Below the pieces are notes generated by a model. It saw nothing but the letters and a program-made list of their open reading frames with translations, was not told the origin of the DNA and ran no database searches. From positions 29,787,884 to 29,851,883 of the forward strand of contig CM052356.1 of NCBI GenBank assembly GCA_028551475.1: a DNA stretch of 64,000 nucleotides. Reading direction: 5' to 3'. A program made the translations under genes and the position numbers. Below are positions 51,141-62,861 of this stretch, in pieces (the stretch's first letter is position 1; each line of letters begins with the position of its first letter). Source of the stretch: Casuarina equisetifolia. Taxonomy: Eukaryota; Streptophyta; Magnoliopsida; Fagales; Casuarinaceae.

Positions 51141-54100
51141 TCAGATCAGAAGAACAGCGTTTATACAACCATCATTCTCAGGGTCATTTGTAACTTGAGC
51201 ATATTTACCTGTCCACAACAAAATACCGAGACAACTTGTTTGAGTTATTAATCACAAACCAAATGAGACACGAACTTAGTGGGAACAAAAGTCGATGAAC
51301 AAAGACCAGGAAAATCTTACCCCATACAACTTTTCCAGCTGGTGTAACCAAACCCAACTCACTGACATTCACCTGAAATTCATACAGCAGGAGAAAGAAA
51401 AAATGTAAACCCATTACGTCTTCTTTCCCCAGTGGGTCGTAGTGAACTAAATTCAAAAGAAAACAGTACCTCAATGACAGTTCCCTTTGTCATCACACCA
51501 AGAGAGGTATACATTGGACCATTAGGGTTTTTCTTTACACCAATAATCTCAAGATTGAAGGTGCATTTGAGTTCGGGATGTGTCACATGAGCTTTGGTGA
51601 ACCGCAACCCTGAAGGACGTATGAAGCGCTCATACTTCGGAGGTTTTCTTGTAAAACCGGGTCCAACAAATGTGGCTTTAGTGACCATTCTCTTCCATTG
51701 TTTGGCTACAAAACAGATCCAGGACTAAAGCATCACCAGACTGCTAGCAACTCGATTTGCAATCTATAAGATATGTTATCCAGTATAAGAAAAACTTGAG
51801 AACTCCAGGTTTGATTTTTGGTAAACAGTAGAATAAGAAATATCTAAGAAACTCAGAAATCAACTTTATGATACAATCAACTGCAGCAGACACATTCCCT
51901 TAGCAGATACAATCGACTGGCTTGGTTGGTTTGACATTAAAAGAGACAGAATAAAATTTGATTGACTCACAAGTGTCCAGAGAAAAGAAATAGAAATTCT
52001 GGAGGTTGGCCAACAAATAAGTCATCTCTTAGAACTCAAAGTCACATCTTTGTGACATAAGCCAAATGAGTAAAAGTTATGTTACGAAGGACACATTTTC
52101 TTAACCAACCAAAAGTTCTCAATATCAAGAAAAATACACAAATAACTGCAGAAAGGATAATGATGGTGATGAGTCCAAGGAAACTTACTTTTTCGTTTCC
52201 CAGTTCTGATCACTTTGAACATTTCATCTTCAGCCACAGGCCTCACCTGAAGAAGGAAGCAAATTTCTCTTGTGAAGTTGTATCTCGTGACAAGCACAAA
52301 AATTTTCAATTATAGGGTCCCTTGTCATGGCCGACACACCCACACCCACATACCCATACTCCCCAAGAATAAAACAAGTCTTTGTCTTGCCAATTTATTT
52401 TTGGGATGTAGGAGTTTCTCCTTCCTTCCTTTCTTTCTTTTTTTTCTTTTTTTTTTTTCGTTTGTAGGGTGGGGAACATCCGAACTGCAATAGAACTTAT
52501 GCTAGTGAAATATAGATATGATGATGTTGGAAAACAATCTTACCTTAGGTAGAGGGACTTCCCATTTCCCAGCTTTCTCTTTCCTCTTTTGCTTAATGGT
52601 ATTGCTAAGAACCTATTATCAATCTAATGTCAGATCCATAAACAAAAAAATATACATGAAGAAAAAAAAAATACTATTTTTTAGATAGTGCAGTTGATTG
52701 TTCAAACCAACACTGCTCTTCTCAATCAGGTGTAGCATACCTTTGCTCGTGTTGTGTTTTCACGATCCAGCAGATAGGCAGGAACGGCTCCTTCATGAAC
52801 ATCATCATCCACCTTCCGTCTGGTTGACGACTCTTCATGCATAGCAAGCCTGTTTACATTCAAAAACATGACTTTTATATTCACCAATAGATATAAGAAA
52901 CTAGAAAATGTTGTTCATTTTGCGAAACATACGAGAGATCTTTGAATCATATTAACATGGCATTTGACTTCATACAACTAAATGGAACGAAAGAGTACTG
53001 AACCAAGAACAAAAAAACCTTTCAATTCATATTGATTGCAAGCTAAGTATTGAGCTGTCATGTGCACATAGATGATTGTACAACAGTGATTCTATGAAAA
53101 AATGAAAAGCACAACAACATTGAATCCCTAATTTGCTAACCAAAAAACAAGTGGTTCTCCCGCATATTCCCAAGTAATCTCTGCCAAGAAAATCAGCTCC
53201 AAACTGATTGAAATTATACCAACACAAATTTCATGCCTATTGAACTTTATATTTCAGAGTCCCACATCTTATCTCTGATTTCTTCATTACCAAAAAAGAA
53301 TTCGTTTCTTATGCTATTAAAAAATATAATAAATTAGTCTTCCCCTTGTTTTCAACGCAGTACAAATTTGAAGGGAAAAAACAAAGCCTTTTTTGAACAT
53401 TGTCAATGTCGCTAACTGCTACATCATATCTATTGATCATAACAGAGCTAAAAGTCCACAGCATAAGATAACAAAAGCATCAAAATTTCAATGCCCAAAT
53501 GTAGTATCACTGGAAAACTATATAACAAGTAAAATCACAATGAGCCAAATTAGTAGTCGCACCCTTAACAAATGGATTACATGGAGAAACTAGCACCAAC
53601 CATGTAATATCAGTTTAAACTAAATGTTTGCCTTGATCACGCCATTTAACCGAACACTACAGATTTTCCAACAACAAAAAATTCACTTCTAACACCCTTT
53701 GTTTGACTCTTTGATACAATAGGCCAACAATGCATAGCCCGCTTGAAATTGAAATAAATAGATTCTGAAAAAAAAAAAACCATTGAAATAGCATAAATTA
53801 GCAAAACTATACAGTTGAGAGGAGATATTATGAAACTCACGTCTTCTTCATTTGGGCCTTTTCCGCATAGCGCTTCTTCGCAAACATCTTGCCCTTAATA
53901 CCCAGAGCCTGTTATATTAAAGAGTAAACCCAGAATGATAAATTTAGCTCTCAATTTTATCACAGAAATGAAGAGAAGAGATTCTAGAGTCCCAAAGATC
54001 CTCAGTGTGCCAAAAAGAATGAAAGTAAAGGACCTTCTGGGCATATTCAGAGCGCTTGTGCACTTCACGAGCCTCCTTTTTGCGTTTTCGCTCGAAGTGG

Positions 54101-54256
54101 TCGAGGCGATACCCATGCCTCTTCCTGTGAAGATCTATGTAATCTCCTTGCGGCTAATCCAAATAAACAATAACAATCAGCAAAACCACGAAATGGATAT
54201 CACAAAAACAACACCTGGAACCCTACAGAGCGAAGAGAGGTTTAAGGGCTAACCAT
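51141..54256 (-). CDS. NSA2: NSA2-like ribosome biogenesis protein (S8e family)
   Basis: Nine coding exons join in phase to 260 residues, the length of yeast and plant NSA2: 54254-54256, 54034-54153, 53841-53908, 52741-52849, 52544-52612, 52189-52246, 51470-51705, 51321-51372 and 51141-51208. NSA2 is a nucleolar pre-60S assembly factor needed for 27SB pre-rRNA processing. The conserved N-terminus ([20 protein letters not shown], then basic [14 protein letters not shown]), the linker [13 protein letters not shown], and the S8e beta-barrel ([56 protein letters not shown]) are all seen. It ends [15 protein letters not shown]. The first coding exon holds only the ATG, spliced at ATG|GTTAGC. One donor is AAG|GTCCTT, weak but GT. 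Confidence 0.95.
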
Positions 54257-54302
54257 GGCGACGAGTGCTGTGACACTCGATGCACAGACAAAGTTTCAGA
54301 GA

Positions 54303-54361
54303 AAACCCTAGTCAATGTAAGGGTTTTTGATTTTGTGCCGTTGCAAGCTCCAGAATGGGCT
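54303..54361 (-). promoter_or_regulatory. telo-box and site II elements of the NSA2 promoter/leader
   Basis: AAACCCTA at 54303-54310, AGGGTTTT at 54320-54327 and TGGGCT at 54356-54361 lie within 110 bases upstream of the ATG. Telo boxes with site II (TGGGCY) are the known signature of plant ribosomal-protein and ribosome-biogenesis promoters. Confidence 0.7.
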
Positions 54362-54419
54362 TCAAAGTATACCCTAGGATGTCAATTAAATCCCCAAAAA
54401 TTAAAAAATTAAAAAATTG

Positions 54420-54945
54420 AAATATGCAAAAAGGTAAAAGGGGGAGGTTATGAAATAGTTGACCGAGAGGGAATGAAAAATTTCTCACTCGGGTGGGATA
54501 TTTTTCAACTTAAGCGTGGAGGATTTTCTTCCCCAACAACAATGGAACAGCATTTTTGGAAACTAGCACAATGAGTTAATTTTGGAGATAAGAAAATAGT
54601 TTAACAACACATTGGTTTTCAACTAAAGAAGTCTATTGATAGTAGCGTAAGATATGTGTTGGGCATACATTTGATTTCCTCCCAACATACCTAATTTGTA
54701 GGGACAAACTTTTGCGTAAACAAACTCTTCAAAGAAAATTTTAAGAGCTTTCACCTTACATAAGTATAGAGCCACAGCTTATTTCTACATGCATGAGGAT
54801 GTGTTATTTGTGTGAATTTGCTTTCACAATTATTACTTTGGATTGCATTTATCATATTTTTGGATCATGTAATGCACATTGTGGCAAACAACCAAAAACT
54901 AGTGAATTATACATGAATCATAGAATTGTTTAAGAACGAATAAAG
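54420..54945. repeat. repeat module a, copy 2
   Basis: Matches 48990-49530 and 59300-59940 in order and in most positions, ending AACAACACATGCAGAGG where the SAMDC-like leader intron sequence begins. Confidence 0.8.
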
Positions 54946-55430
54946 CAACAACACATGCAGAGGAAAAAACCCATAGGTTTCCACACCGAAAGAAGAAGAA
55001 AATGTTCGCAAAACCCCAGATTGAAACAACTTACTTATCCTTTTAAGTTAATCTGTTACCGCAAACCAAAACTCCCGCTGGAACTCCTTTTTTCTCTTCT
55101 TCGATGGAGAAATCACAATGGCAACGAGGGATACGATTGGCAGAAGAACAAAGTGGAAAGCCGAGAGAAATTCAGTAAACAGAGAGACGGAAGTAAGGGT
55201 TTGGTGAATAAGAGAAGGGCGCGGCGCCAGGAGTGAAGGAAGAACGAAAGGGCAGGGTGGGGCAAGGCCGATCGATTATGTTTAAATTAATTACTTTTAA
55301 AAAAAATCAAGATTTAACTTATGAAAAATTCCAAATTAAATACATGGTAATCTAAAAATAGTAATATTAAGAACAAAAAAAAAAAAAAGGCCGAATTTGG
55401 TTAGAGTGAGTGGCGATTTCCCATGTATAC
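54946..55430 (-). repeat. orphan copy of the SAMDC promoter, leader exon and intron start (near NSA2)
   Basis: Matches 63440-63880 throughout: intron 5' end, donor GTAAGT (ACTTAC at about 55029-55034 on the + strand), the leader exon (GAACTCCTTTTTTCTCTTC, GAGAAATCACAATGGCAACG on the + strand), GGAAGAACGAAAGGG and the upstream TTTAAATTAATTA and GAATTTGGTTA blocks. The TATA box of SAMDC (ATAAATA) is absent: the matching stretch reads GCCAGGAGTGAAGGAAG. It points leftward toward NSA2. No uORF or SAMDC coding sequence follows. Confidence 0.85.
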
Positions 55431-55639
55431 TATTTAATTTTTTAAAACCATGTGTTAACTGTTTTTTTTTATGTAAAAAAATCAAATACCAAAAAATGAT
55501 GATATATGTTTTATATTATCAATATATTAATCTATTATATTCCTTATATATGTGAAGATGTTCTCATTTTTTCTGAACCAAATTTAAAAGAACAGCCTTC
55601 TCATATTAAGAATCTTTAACAAGCTAGTGTAAAAGAAAG

Positions 55640-56080
55640 AGGTGGAAGATTATTATAAGAGGGGCAGGTCCATCCCGGGGAGGAGATGCTTTTCCCTTAT
55701 TTCTTCTCCGTCAAACAAAGATTTAATTGAAATCTGCCCTGTTAATCTTGTCTGCAACAACTCTCCCCATGATCTAGGACTTTTTGTGAAGAAATGAGGA
55801 TATATTCCTTCCCCTGTCAGCCAGAGCCTATCAAGCCCGTTTCCTTCCTCCGTCTAAATTCATGGACTAGAATGGTCTCCACGAGCAGACAAAGACTTCG
55901 TAAAGGAATCCACAGTTGAAGTAGGAAGAGAGATACTAGCCCCCACTTTCAAAATGCCGGAACCTTCTTGCTTGCTTCTTCGAAGCTTCAACAAGGAGTG
56001 TTACACTTTTCCAATCCGTGTTGCAGTGTTCAAAACTACGTTACAGGCCACAACGAATCACGAGAAGGCAACTATGTAGT
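55640..56080. repeat. repeat module c, copy 2
   Basis: Matches 60305-60425 and 61110-61370, and in part 48430-48750. Contains TCAAACAAAGATTTAA, CCTGTTAATCTT and CGAATCACGAGAAGGCAA. Confidence 0.75.
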
Positions 56081-58135
56081 TCCACCACCATTGTGCAGGT
56101 CAATTGTCTTTGTCTTCAAATGGCTTAGAATAGGCTAGAGACCCTAGTAAAAAACCGGGACTTTGAGTAAAGGTGCAGCCATCATAAAGCAGGTTTGGAT
56201 ACTTGACTAATTAGAGAATTTACACGTTCAGTTTGGGGGATGCAAGCATTAGAGATCCAGTACAGACACTTCACCTGTGGGGGAATTGACTCCTGTTTGA
56301 AGAATGGGAATACCCATGATACTACCCATTCCTTATGGTGCTATCTAATATGTATGATAAACTTCGGCAAATCAAACAAATTAGACGAAATAAATCTAGA
56401 AGGAAGGCTAGGCCAATCTTACAAGTATTAAATGTTAAGGATCCTAATGCTCAAAATAAAAAAGGCATTTCTCCCACATGTTAATATGAAAACCAAGAAA
56501 ATGACTGAGCTGCAACAGATGGAGTTCAATACTTACAAGATGAGGGAAGATTCAACCTCCTAAAAAACCAAAGATCACTCCTAGAGGATATAGGGCAGAC
56601 AGTCAATGGAAGCAATAGGAGCAATCCAACATACAATCACAAAGGCCATGTAAAGGAACTAATATCAAGCTACCTTTCACTTAATCAATGTGATGATGGA
56701 TCAATTGAGAGATCCATGACAAAACTAGTAGGTAAAGGCCATATGCAGAGATAAGGGTAAGATTATCATGAATTCTTCAAACCATGACAAAAATATAAAT
56801 TGTTAGATCCGTACTAGCATTGGACTATTAGTCAAATGAATACCCGTAATGCATTCTTACATGATGATTTGCATACAAAGTCTACATGACAATGCCTCAA
56901 TGGTAAGGGAGGGAAAAAGGTGTGCAAACTACTCGAGTAACTCTATGAATTAAAGGAAGCTTCGGGAGAAAGAACAACAAAAGGACTATACATAACAGGA
57001 AAAACTACTTAACCATATCAGTAACAAATTCATATGCACCGGCTGGACAGTAATAGGCTGCAACTCGAGGAAAAACCATTAAAAATTTCATGAAAAACCA
57101 GAGAGGGCTTTTGACTAATATGATAAAACCAGTATAGATTTAAAACACTTATAAAGGAGAATATTGTCAACTCAAAGATCTTAATTTATATCTTATATGT
57201 GAACCTAACTAATTTGAATAAAGGGTGAAGTCAATCCGTCATAAGGCGCTGCATGTCTAGGAAACCATGACAAAAAAAATGCTACAGTGCAGTGTATGTG
57301 AAACTGAAAGTATAAATAAAGAAAGGTACTAATAGACTTTCATACAGTGCATCACAAAGTAAAAACACAATTTCCATTAACAGAGGGTGGCCAGCAGAAT
57401 AATTTATGGGACAAATTAAGGACAGTAACTGGCAATATGCCCAGGACCTGTGCATTTACTTAAACATAGAACAGGGCAAACTGATGGGACAAGCCTACAT
57501 CTCATGTAAAAAGAACAAAAGATGATGACACTCAACCAAAACAACCAAGTCATACACTGCAACGTTCTTTTCAAATGCACCATCAATTTAACAACACATT
57601 AAGAAATACAACTAGATCTTCCATAATGGCTACAACAAAGACCAACACCTTAACCATGTTCCTCAACATCCAAAATTTATAAAAGAATCACATCTGCACT
57701 CACCAACAACACCACAGTTCACACATATCCAAGTTTGGTACAACTCCTGCCCTACGTAGAATTAAACCCAGAGACTTCAACACCCTCCACTCATTGTTAG
57801 TTCGTACAAAAAATGGCAAGCAAAATTTATTGAAAAAAACAAATCCGAGTAAAAAGTATAACAACTGGGCAGTAGTTAATTGCCATTATTAAATCATAAA
57901 CTCATGTGAAATTTCCAGTCCGTAACATATAATAGAACCTTCTGCGAGGTTCTTTATCACTACTTCAGTGGTTCCCTCAATTCTCAGAGTTTCAACAACC
58001 CTCTAGAGATGAACCATACAATGTAACAAAGCATCACAAATGATAAGCCACATAAGCAACCAAAAAAATGTCCATAATTTCCGTATATCTTCTCCCGAAA
58101 AGAAAATTAGAACTTTTTTATGGAATCACCTAAAC
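56081..58135. other. intergenic region without recognised genes
   Basis: No recognised gene or repeat. The right end holds the 3' flank of the GDP-L-fucose synthase gene. Confidence 0.5.
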
Positions 58136-59211
58136 TCATTGCTTGACATTCTCAACGTACCACTTGTAGGTATCTACAAGGCCATCCTTGAGCGAGATCT
58201 TGGGCAACCAACCCAACCCATGAAGCTTGGAGCTATCCATAAGCTTTCTTGGAGTCCCATCGGGCTTGGAAGAGTCCCAAACAAGCTCCCCCGGGAACCC
58301 TACCACCTCCTTCACCATCTCAGCCAACTCCTTAATGGTCACCTCCTTCCCGCTGCCCACATTCAGGTGCCCCAACCCATTATACTGGTCCATCATAAAC
58401 ACTACAGCATCGGCCAAATCATCCACATGCAAGAACTCTCTTAGCGGACTCCCAGTCCCCCACACAACCACTTCCTTCTGACCATTGACCTTGGCCTCGT
58501 GAAACCTTCGCATTAGCGCTGGCAACACATGCGAGTTCTCAGGGTGGAAATTGTCATTTGGCCCATACAAATTTGTGGGCATCCCTGAAATCGCATTGAA
58601 ACCATATTGGAGACGGTAGCCTTCGCACATCTTGATCCCAGCGATCTTGGCCACAGCATACCATTGGTTGGTGGGCTCTAAGGGACTGGTGAGGAGTGCA
58701 TCTTCAGTGATGGGTTGAGGTGCAAACTTGGGGTAGATGCAAGAGGAGCCAAGGAACAGAAGCTTCCGAACACCATAGCGGTGAGAGGAGTCAATGACAT
58801 TGGTCTGGATCTGGAGGTTGACGGCAATAAATTCTGCCGGGTAGGTGCTATTGGCATGGATGCCACCGACCTTTGCTGCAGTGAGGATCACATACTGCGG
58901 CTTCTCGGTAGCAAAGAAGGCCTCCACATCGCTCTGGCGGGTCAGATCCAACTCCGCATGAGTGCGAAGGACAAAGTTGGTGAAGCCTAGGTCGCGAAGC
59001 TTGCGCAGAATTGCGGAACCAACTAGGCCCCGATGACCAGCCACGAAGATCTTCGCCGACTTGTCAGCAAGGAAGGATGATTCTGCTCAATTAACGAGGC
59101 CGAACAAAATGGACAAACACAAACATTCAATGAAAGAAGCTGATTTAGATTGCTTCAGCAACCAAAAAGAGACAGAGAGAGGGATAGCTTACCGTTAGAG
59201 GAATCTCCCAT
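58136..59211 (-). CDS. GER1: GDP-L-fucose synthase (GDP-4-keto-6-deoxymannose 3,5-epimerase-4-reductase)
   Basis: Two exons: 59193-59211 (ATG to AACG|GTAAGC) and 58136-59082, joined in phase to 321 residues. It is a cytosolic short-chain dehydrogenase that makes GDP-L-fucose for cell-wall polysaccharides and N-glycans, acting after GDP-mannose 4,6-dehydratase. Motifs: the NADP-binding [10 protein letters not shown] near the N-terminus, [18 protein letters not shown] with the catalytic Ser region, the YAVAK Tyr-Lys pair, NLYGPNDNF, and [13 protein letters not shown]. The first exon adds MGDSSN before the [19 protein letters not shown] start seen in relatives. All catalytic motifs are present. 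Upstream sequence from 59297 is repeat module a, followed by an orphan SAMDC promoter in the same direction, so this gene's own promoter is unusually short or captured. Confidence 0.95.
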
Positions 59212-59296
59212 GTCGGAGGATGCAGCTTCTGCCAACCACTGACTAGAACTTCCAACTCCCCTAATGCTCGATCTAGAATTGCAAGCAAATCCAAAT

Positions 59297-59944
59297 GTGG
59301 CCTCCTCCAATATACCTAACTTAGGGACAAACCTTAGCATCAAAAAACTTTTCAAAGAAAATTTTAGGAGCTTTTAACATAAATAAGTACAGAGCCACAA
59401 CTCATCTATACATGCTTAAGGATGAGTTATTTGTGTGAATTTGTTTTTACAATCATTATACTGTGAGAAAGTGTGTTAGCGATAAATCACCCTCATGCCA
59501 TGCACGTGTCATCAACGTGGTGACATGTCCACCACGTCGTCGTCATGCGTCGGCCGCGACCCAAGCGCACCCAAGACCCGACCCGCGATCGCAATTTTCC
59601 AACGGATGTCCTTTCCGTTTCATCGCGATTCACCAATCAATTGTGAATAATTTGTTTCCGTTTTCAATTCTTGTAAATCATGTCTAACTACATTGTTGTA
59701 CTATCATCGGGGAAATTCATTCAAAAGTGATTAACAAAAATTAGGGTTTTTTTTCTTTTCTGTTCTTCGTTCTTCGTTCTTCGTTCTTCCAACGGAAATT
59801 CGATTCTGAAGACTGATTCTCCCTATTCTAAATACTTTCACAGTGGAATGCATTTATCGTTTTTTTAGATCTGTAATGTATATTTTTGCAAATAACCAAA
59901 ACTAGTGAATTGTACATGAATCATATAATTATGTTTAAGAACGA
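59297..59944. repeat. repeat module a, copy 3, split by an insertion
   Basis: 59297-59473 and 59841-59944 together match copies 1 and 2. The insertion at 59474-59840 is described separately. Confidence 0.8.
59474..59840. mobile_element. probable solo LTR, 367 bases
   Basis: The sequence interrupts module a. It begins TGTTAGCGATAAATCACC, ends AATACTTTCA (TG...CA termini) and is flanked by AAGTG (59469-59473) and CAGTG (59841-59845), a 5-base target duplication with one mismatch. It is much more GC-rich than its surroundings (59500-59600) and contains a TTCGTTC tandem run (59765-59790). No coding capacity. Confidence 0.7.
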
Positions 59945-60262
59945 ATAAAGCAACAACACATGTAGAGGAGAAAAACCATACATTTCCACACCGAAAGAAG
60001 AAGAACATGTACGCAAAACCCTAGATTGAAGCAACTTAGCTGTCCATCTAAGTTAATCTGTTACCGCCAAACCAAAACTCCCGCTGGAACTCCTTTTTTT
60101 TTCTCTTCTTCGTGGAGAAATCACAATGGCAACGAGGGTTACGATGGGCAGAAGAACAGAGGAAGGCCGGGAGAAATGCAATAACCAGAGAGACCGAAGG
60201 AAGGCTTGGGTGAACAAGAGAAGGGTGCGGCGCGAGCAGTAAAGGAAGTACGAAAGGCTGGG
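59945..60262 (-). repeat. orphan copy of the SAMDC promoter, leader exon and intron start (near GDP-L-fucose synthase)
   Basis: Matches 63440-63760 in the same orientation, pointing toward the GDP-L-fucose synthase gene. The splice donor is mutated (ACTTAG on the + strand, so CTAAGT instead of GTAAGT), and the TATA box has become GAGCAGTAAAGG. No uORF or SAMDC coding sequence accompanies it. Confidence 0.85.
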
Positions 60263-60304
60263 AGATCTACCGTCACCAAAAAGACAATATATTTTTCAAT
60301 ATTA

Positions 60305-61400
60305 TCAAGCCTGCTCTGCTTTTCCCTTATTTTCTACTCTGTCAAACAAAGATTTAAATGCAACCTGTCCTGTTAATCTTATCTGCAATAACTTTCCCCC
60401 TGATCTGCGACTTTTCGTGAAAGATTTTTTTTTTTTTTTTTTTTTTTTGGGTGAAGGATAGGCCTTAATTTACAACCGGGGTACAGATAAACCTGAGTTT
60501 GGAGTCCAAGAAGTCTTTCTAACCATTTTTATTTCCTTTGGGCCAAACCTAATTTCAGGATCCAAGACCCGCTTTGATTTTTATTTTCATTTTTTTACTT
60601 TTTTAAAGACCAAGTAGGTTAGAGGAATGTGGTCAAATCTAATCCTCTAATGCCTCGGACCACTAATAACTCCACTGGACCATCAATGAATCGTTGACCT
60701 AAATGTATCAAACTCAATTAAACTTGCACTTTGAATGAATTCTTACTTTGCATATAACAAAATAATTATTCGAAAATATGCGAAACAACTGCATTCTTAT
60801 GATTGTCTATGTGGGTTTCCTTGATGTCGTGATTATCTCCCAACACGATTGACGTGGAAAAAGGCATCATAGTCATCTTTTAAGGGGAGGAGGAGATACA
60901 ATGCCATTCGGTGGAGAGAACCTTTTTCCTCTTCAGGAAGAAAGTGGGCATCATTATCAATTCCAAGACTGTGTTGGCCCATGCGACTTGCGTCACTTGC
61001 GTCAACTTTAAGAAAAGCCTCAATTACCGAGCCATCATCAATCATTAATCAAACAGATTTGTAGCCGTCATCCTACGACATGCAGAGTATCTTCAAATTA
61101 TCTGGGCCGAGGAATGAGAACATATTCCCTCCACGCCGAAGCCTATGGTGCCCGTTTCCTTCCTCCGTCTAAACGCATGGACCAGAATGGTTTGTCAGAG
61201 GAGACAGAGAGAACAGAGATGGTAGCCCCACTTTGAATTAGACTACCAATAATATTAGAATGCCGACGCCTACTAGTTCTCGTTTGCTTCTTCGAAGGTT
61301 CAGAAAAAGAAAGTTAAAAACTTTTCCAATCCGTGTTTCAATGTTCAAAACATACTCAAATTAGCACGAAACTTCAGACGACCAAACCATGAAGAATAAT
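60305..61400. repeat. repeat module c, copy 3, with an insertion
   Basis: 60305-60425 and 61110-61370 match copy 2 (55640-56080). The roughly 680 bases between start with a poly-T run (60426-60448) and contain unmatched sequence, then at 61005-61100 sequence shared with copy 1 (48340-48440). No gene recognised. Confidence 0.65.
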
Positions 61401-61524
61401 GTGTAAACAGAACATATTATCCTTAAAGCAGGAAAAATAATGATAGATTATAACATAAAGTAAGGAGTAATTAAAACCCTTAAGACAGCACACAGTAATC
61501 TCCTCTGACAATGACCCTCATCAA

Positions 61525-61586
61525 ACCAAACGAAGACTAAAGACAAATTACATAGACCAAACGAAGACTAAAGACAAATTACATAG
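61525..61586. repeat. perfect 31-base tandem duplication in the SAMDC 3' region
   Basis: The unit starting ACCAAACGAAGACTAAAG lies at 61525-61555 and is repeated exactly at 61556-61586, about 125 bases beyond the SAMDC stop codon, probably in the 3' UTR. Confidence 0.95.
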
Positions 61587-61709
61587 AAAAGACCATAAAC
61601 AAGACGAATAACAAGAAGCATGAATACTGGCTTAACCAATGACAACCACACCATAATTACGGAAACGCCATTCTATGGACTGACTGACAGCTCACAGTCA
61701 TTAGCAACC

Positions 61710-62861
61710 CTAACCGGACGAAACACACGAACACGCCCCATCCTCTTCTTTCTCAACCTCTATCATTTCCTTCCAACACTGCTGCGTGGCAGACTTGATT
61801 GGTAGGCTCATTGTGCAACCGGGTATCTTGGCTTTCGCCGAATAAGCCAGGTACACCAAATACCCACCGCCTGGCAGGCCTTGCTTCACCAAGCTCTCAC
61901 ACGTATACCCATCCACATCAGCACTTTCTTCTATTGGCCAATCTGCCCCATCTGAACAAGTGACCGCCACAGAGAACTCGGCTGGACTGAAACACTTTAA
62001 CACCCGCCTCACCAGCGGCTCAAACCCAGTAACCTTGGGGTCAAACCCTAAGGCCTCGTAGCTAGCATAGCTAAATCCATCCTCTGGAGTCACATGAACA
62101 GTTGAATAAGTTGACCCATCAATTCCATTCATCGAGTACCCGCAAGGATCAAACTCAAAGTCACATATCACGTGAGAAGGAATAATCTCAGATATTCCAG
62201 ACAGTTTGGTCATTTCACCGGCTGCAGAGTCATCTGAATTTTTGTAAAAAACGGATGCCTTGCTGCGATCTAACCCGGTCATGCACATCTCTAAAGTAAA
62301 TACATCCGTCTGACGGCCCTCCACTGCAGCGGAGTAAATATGCCAGTTCCGGTTTGGAATTGACGGATCACAGATCACATAGGCCTTGGGATTCATGTGT
62401 TCAAAAAACTCATTCAAGGCAGAGACTTCCTGAGTGAAGAATTGGTGAGGTGCAGGCTGAGCATTCGGGAAAATAAAGCTCCCACGAGAGTACTTGACCG
62501 AAACCACAGAGAGTGAGAGCAATTTGGCAAGCCGAAGAAGCACCGGAATGGATAAAAGGAGCTTGGTGGTTCCACAAGTTTTTAGAACGAGTTTGGTAGG
62601 AAAAATGAAAAGACTTGACTCAGAGAGTACGTAAGAATCCATGTAAGAGTTGGAAAGATTTGACACAATGGTGCAACGAGCCGCATCGAGAATAGAATCA
62701 ATTTGGGGCCGACTGAGGACCCGGAGGCCGAGGCCCTCAGGATCACTGAAAATGGATGGCTCTGAGAATGTGATCTCAAGGCGCTTTTCGAAGCCTTCGA
62801 AGCCTATGGCCGAAGCCGAAGGGGGTGTAGACTCGTTCATGGGCTCCGAAGAGACGGTCAT
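61710..62861 (-). CDS. SAMDC: S-adenosylmethionine decarboxylase proenzyme
   Basis: A single uninterrupted exon of 383 codons, as usual for plant SAMDC main ORFs. The cytosolic pyruvoyl enzyme (EC 4.1.1.50) makes decarboxylated SAM, the aminopropyl donor for spermidine and spermine. The self-cleavage site YVLSE/SSLF lies at Glu81/Ser82, and the new Ser becomes the pyruvoyl group. KTCGTT holds the catalytic Cys96. YSMNGIDG and STVHVTPEDGFSYASYE hold the substrate and processing residues and the PEST-like segment. The N-terminus (MTVSSEPMNESTPPSAS before AIGFEGFEKRLE) is longer than the usual short start. The next Met (residue 8) would still be longer than typical. The leader carries the conserved tiny and small uORFs, so translation is expected to respond to polyamines. 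Confidence 0.96.
   Translation of the reverse strand: MTVSSEPMNESTPPSASAIGFEGFEKRLEITFSEPSIFSDPEGLGLRVLSRPQIDSILDAARCTIVSNLSNSYMDSYVLSESSLFIFPTKLVLKTCGTTKLLLSIPVLLRLAKLLSLSVVSVKYSRGSFIFPNAQPAPHQFFTQEVSALNEFFEHMNPKAYVICDPSIPNRNWHIYSAAVEGRQTDVFTLEMCMTGLDRSKASVFYKNSDDSAAGEMTKLSGISEIIPSHVICDFEFDPCGYSMNGIDGSTYSTVHVTPEDGFSYASYEALGFDPKVTGFEPLVRRVLKCFSPAEFSVAVTCSDGADWPIEESADVDGYTCESLVKQGLPGGGYLVYLAYSAKAKIPGCTMSLPIKSATQQCWKEMIEVEKEEDGACSCVSSG

Noticed and set aside
58040..58990. Open frames on the + strand opposite GDP-L-fucose synthase
   Set aside because: They are shadows of a strongly coding - strand exon with all family motifs.
59463..59687. 74-codon Arg-rich open frame on the + strand
   Set aside because: It lies in the GC-rich part of the solo LTR and is explained by composition.
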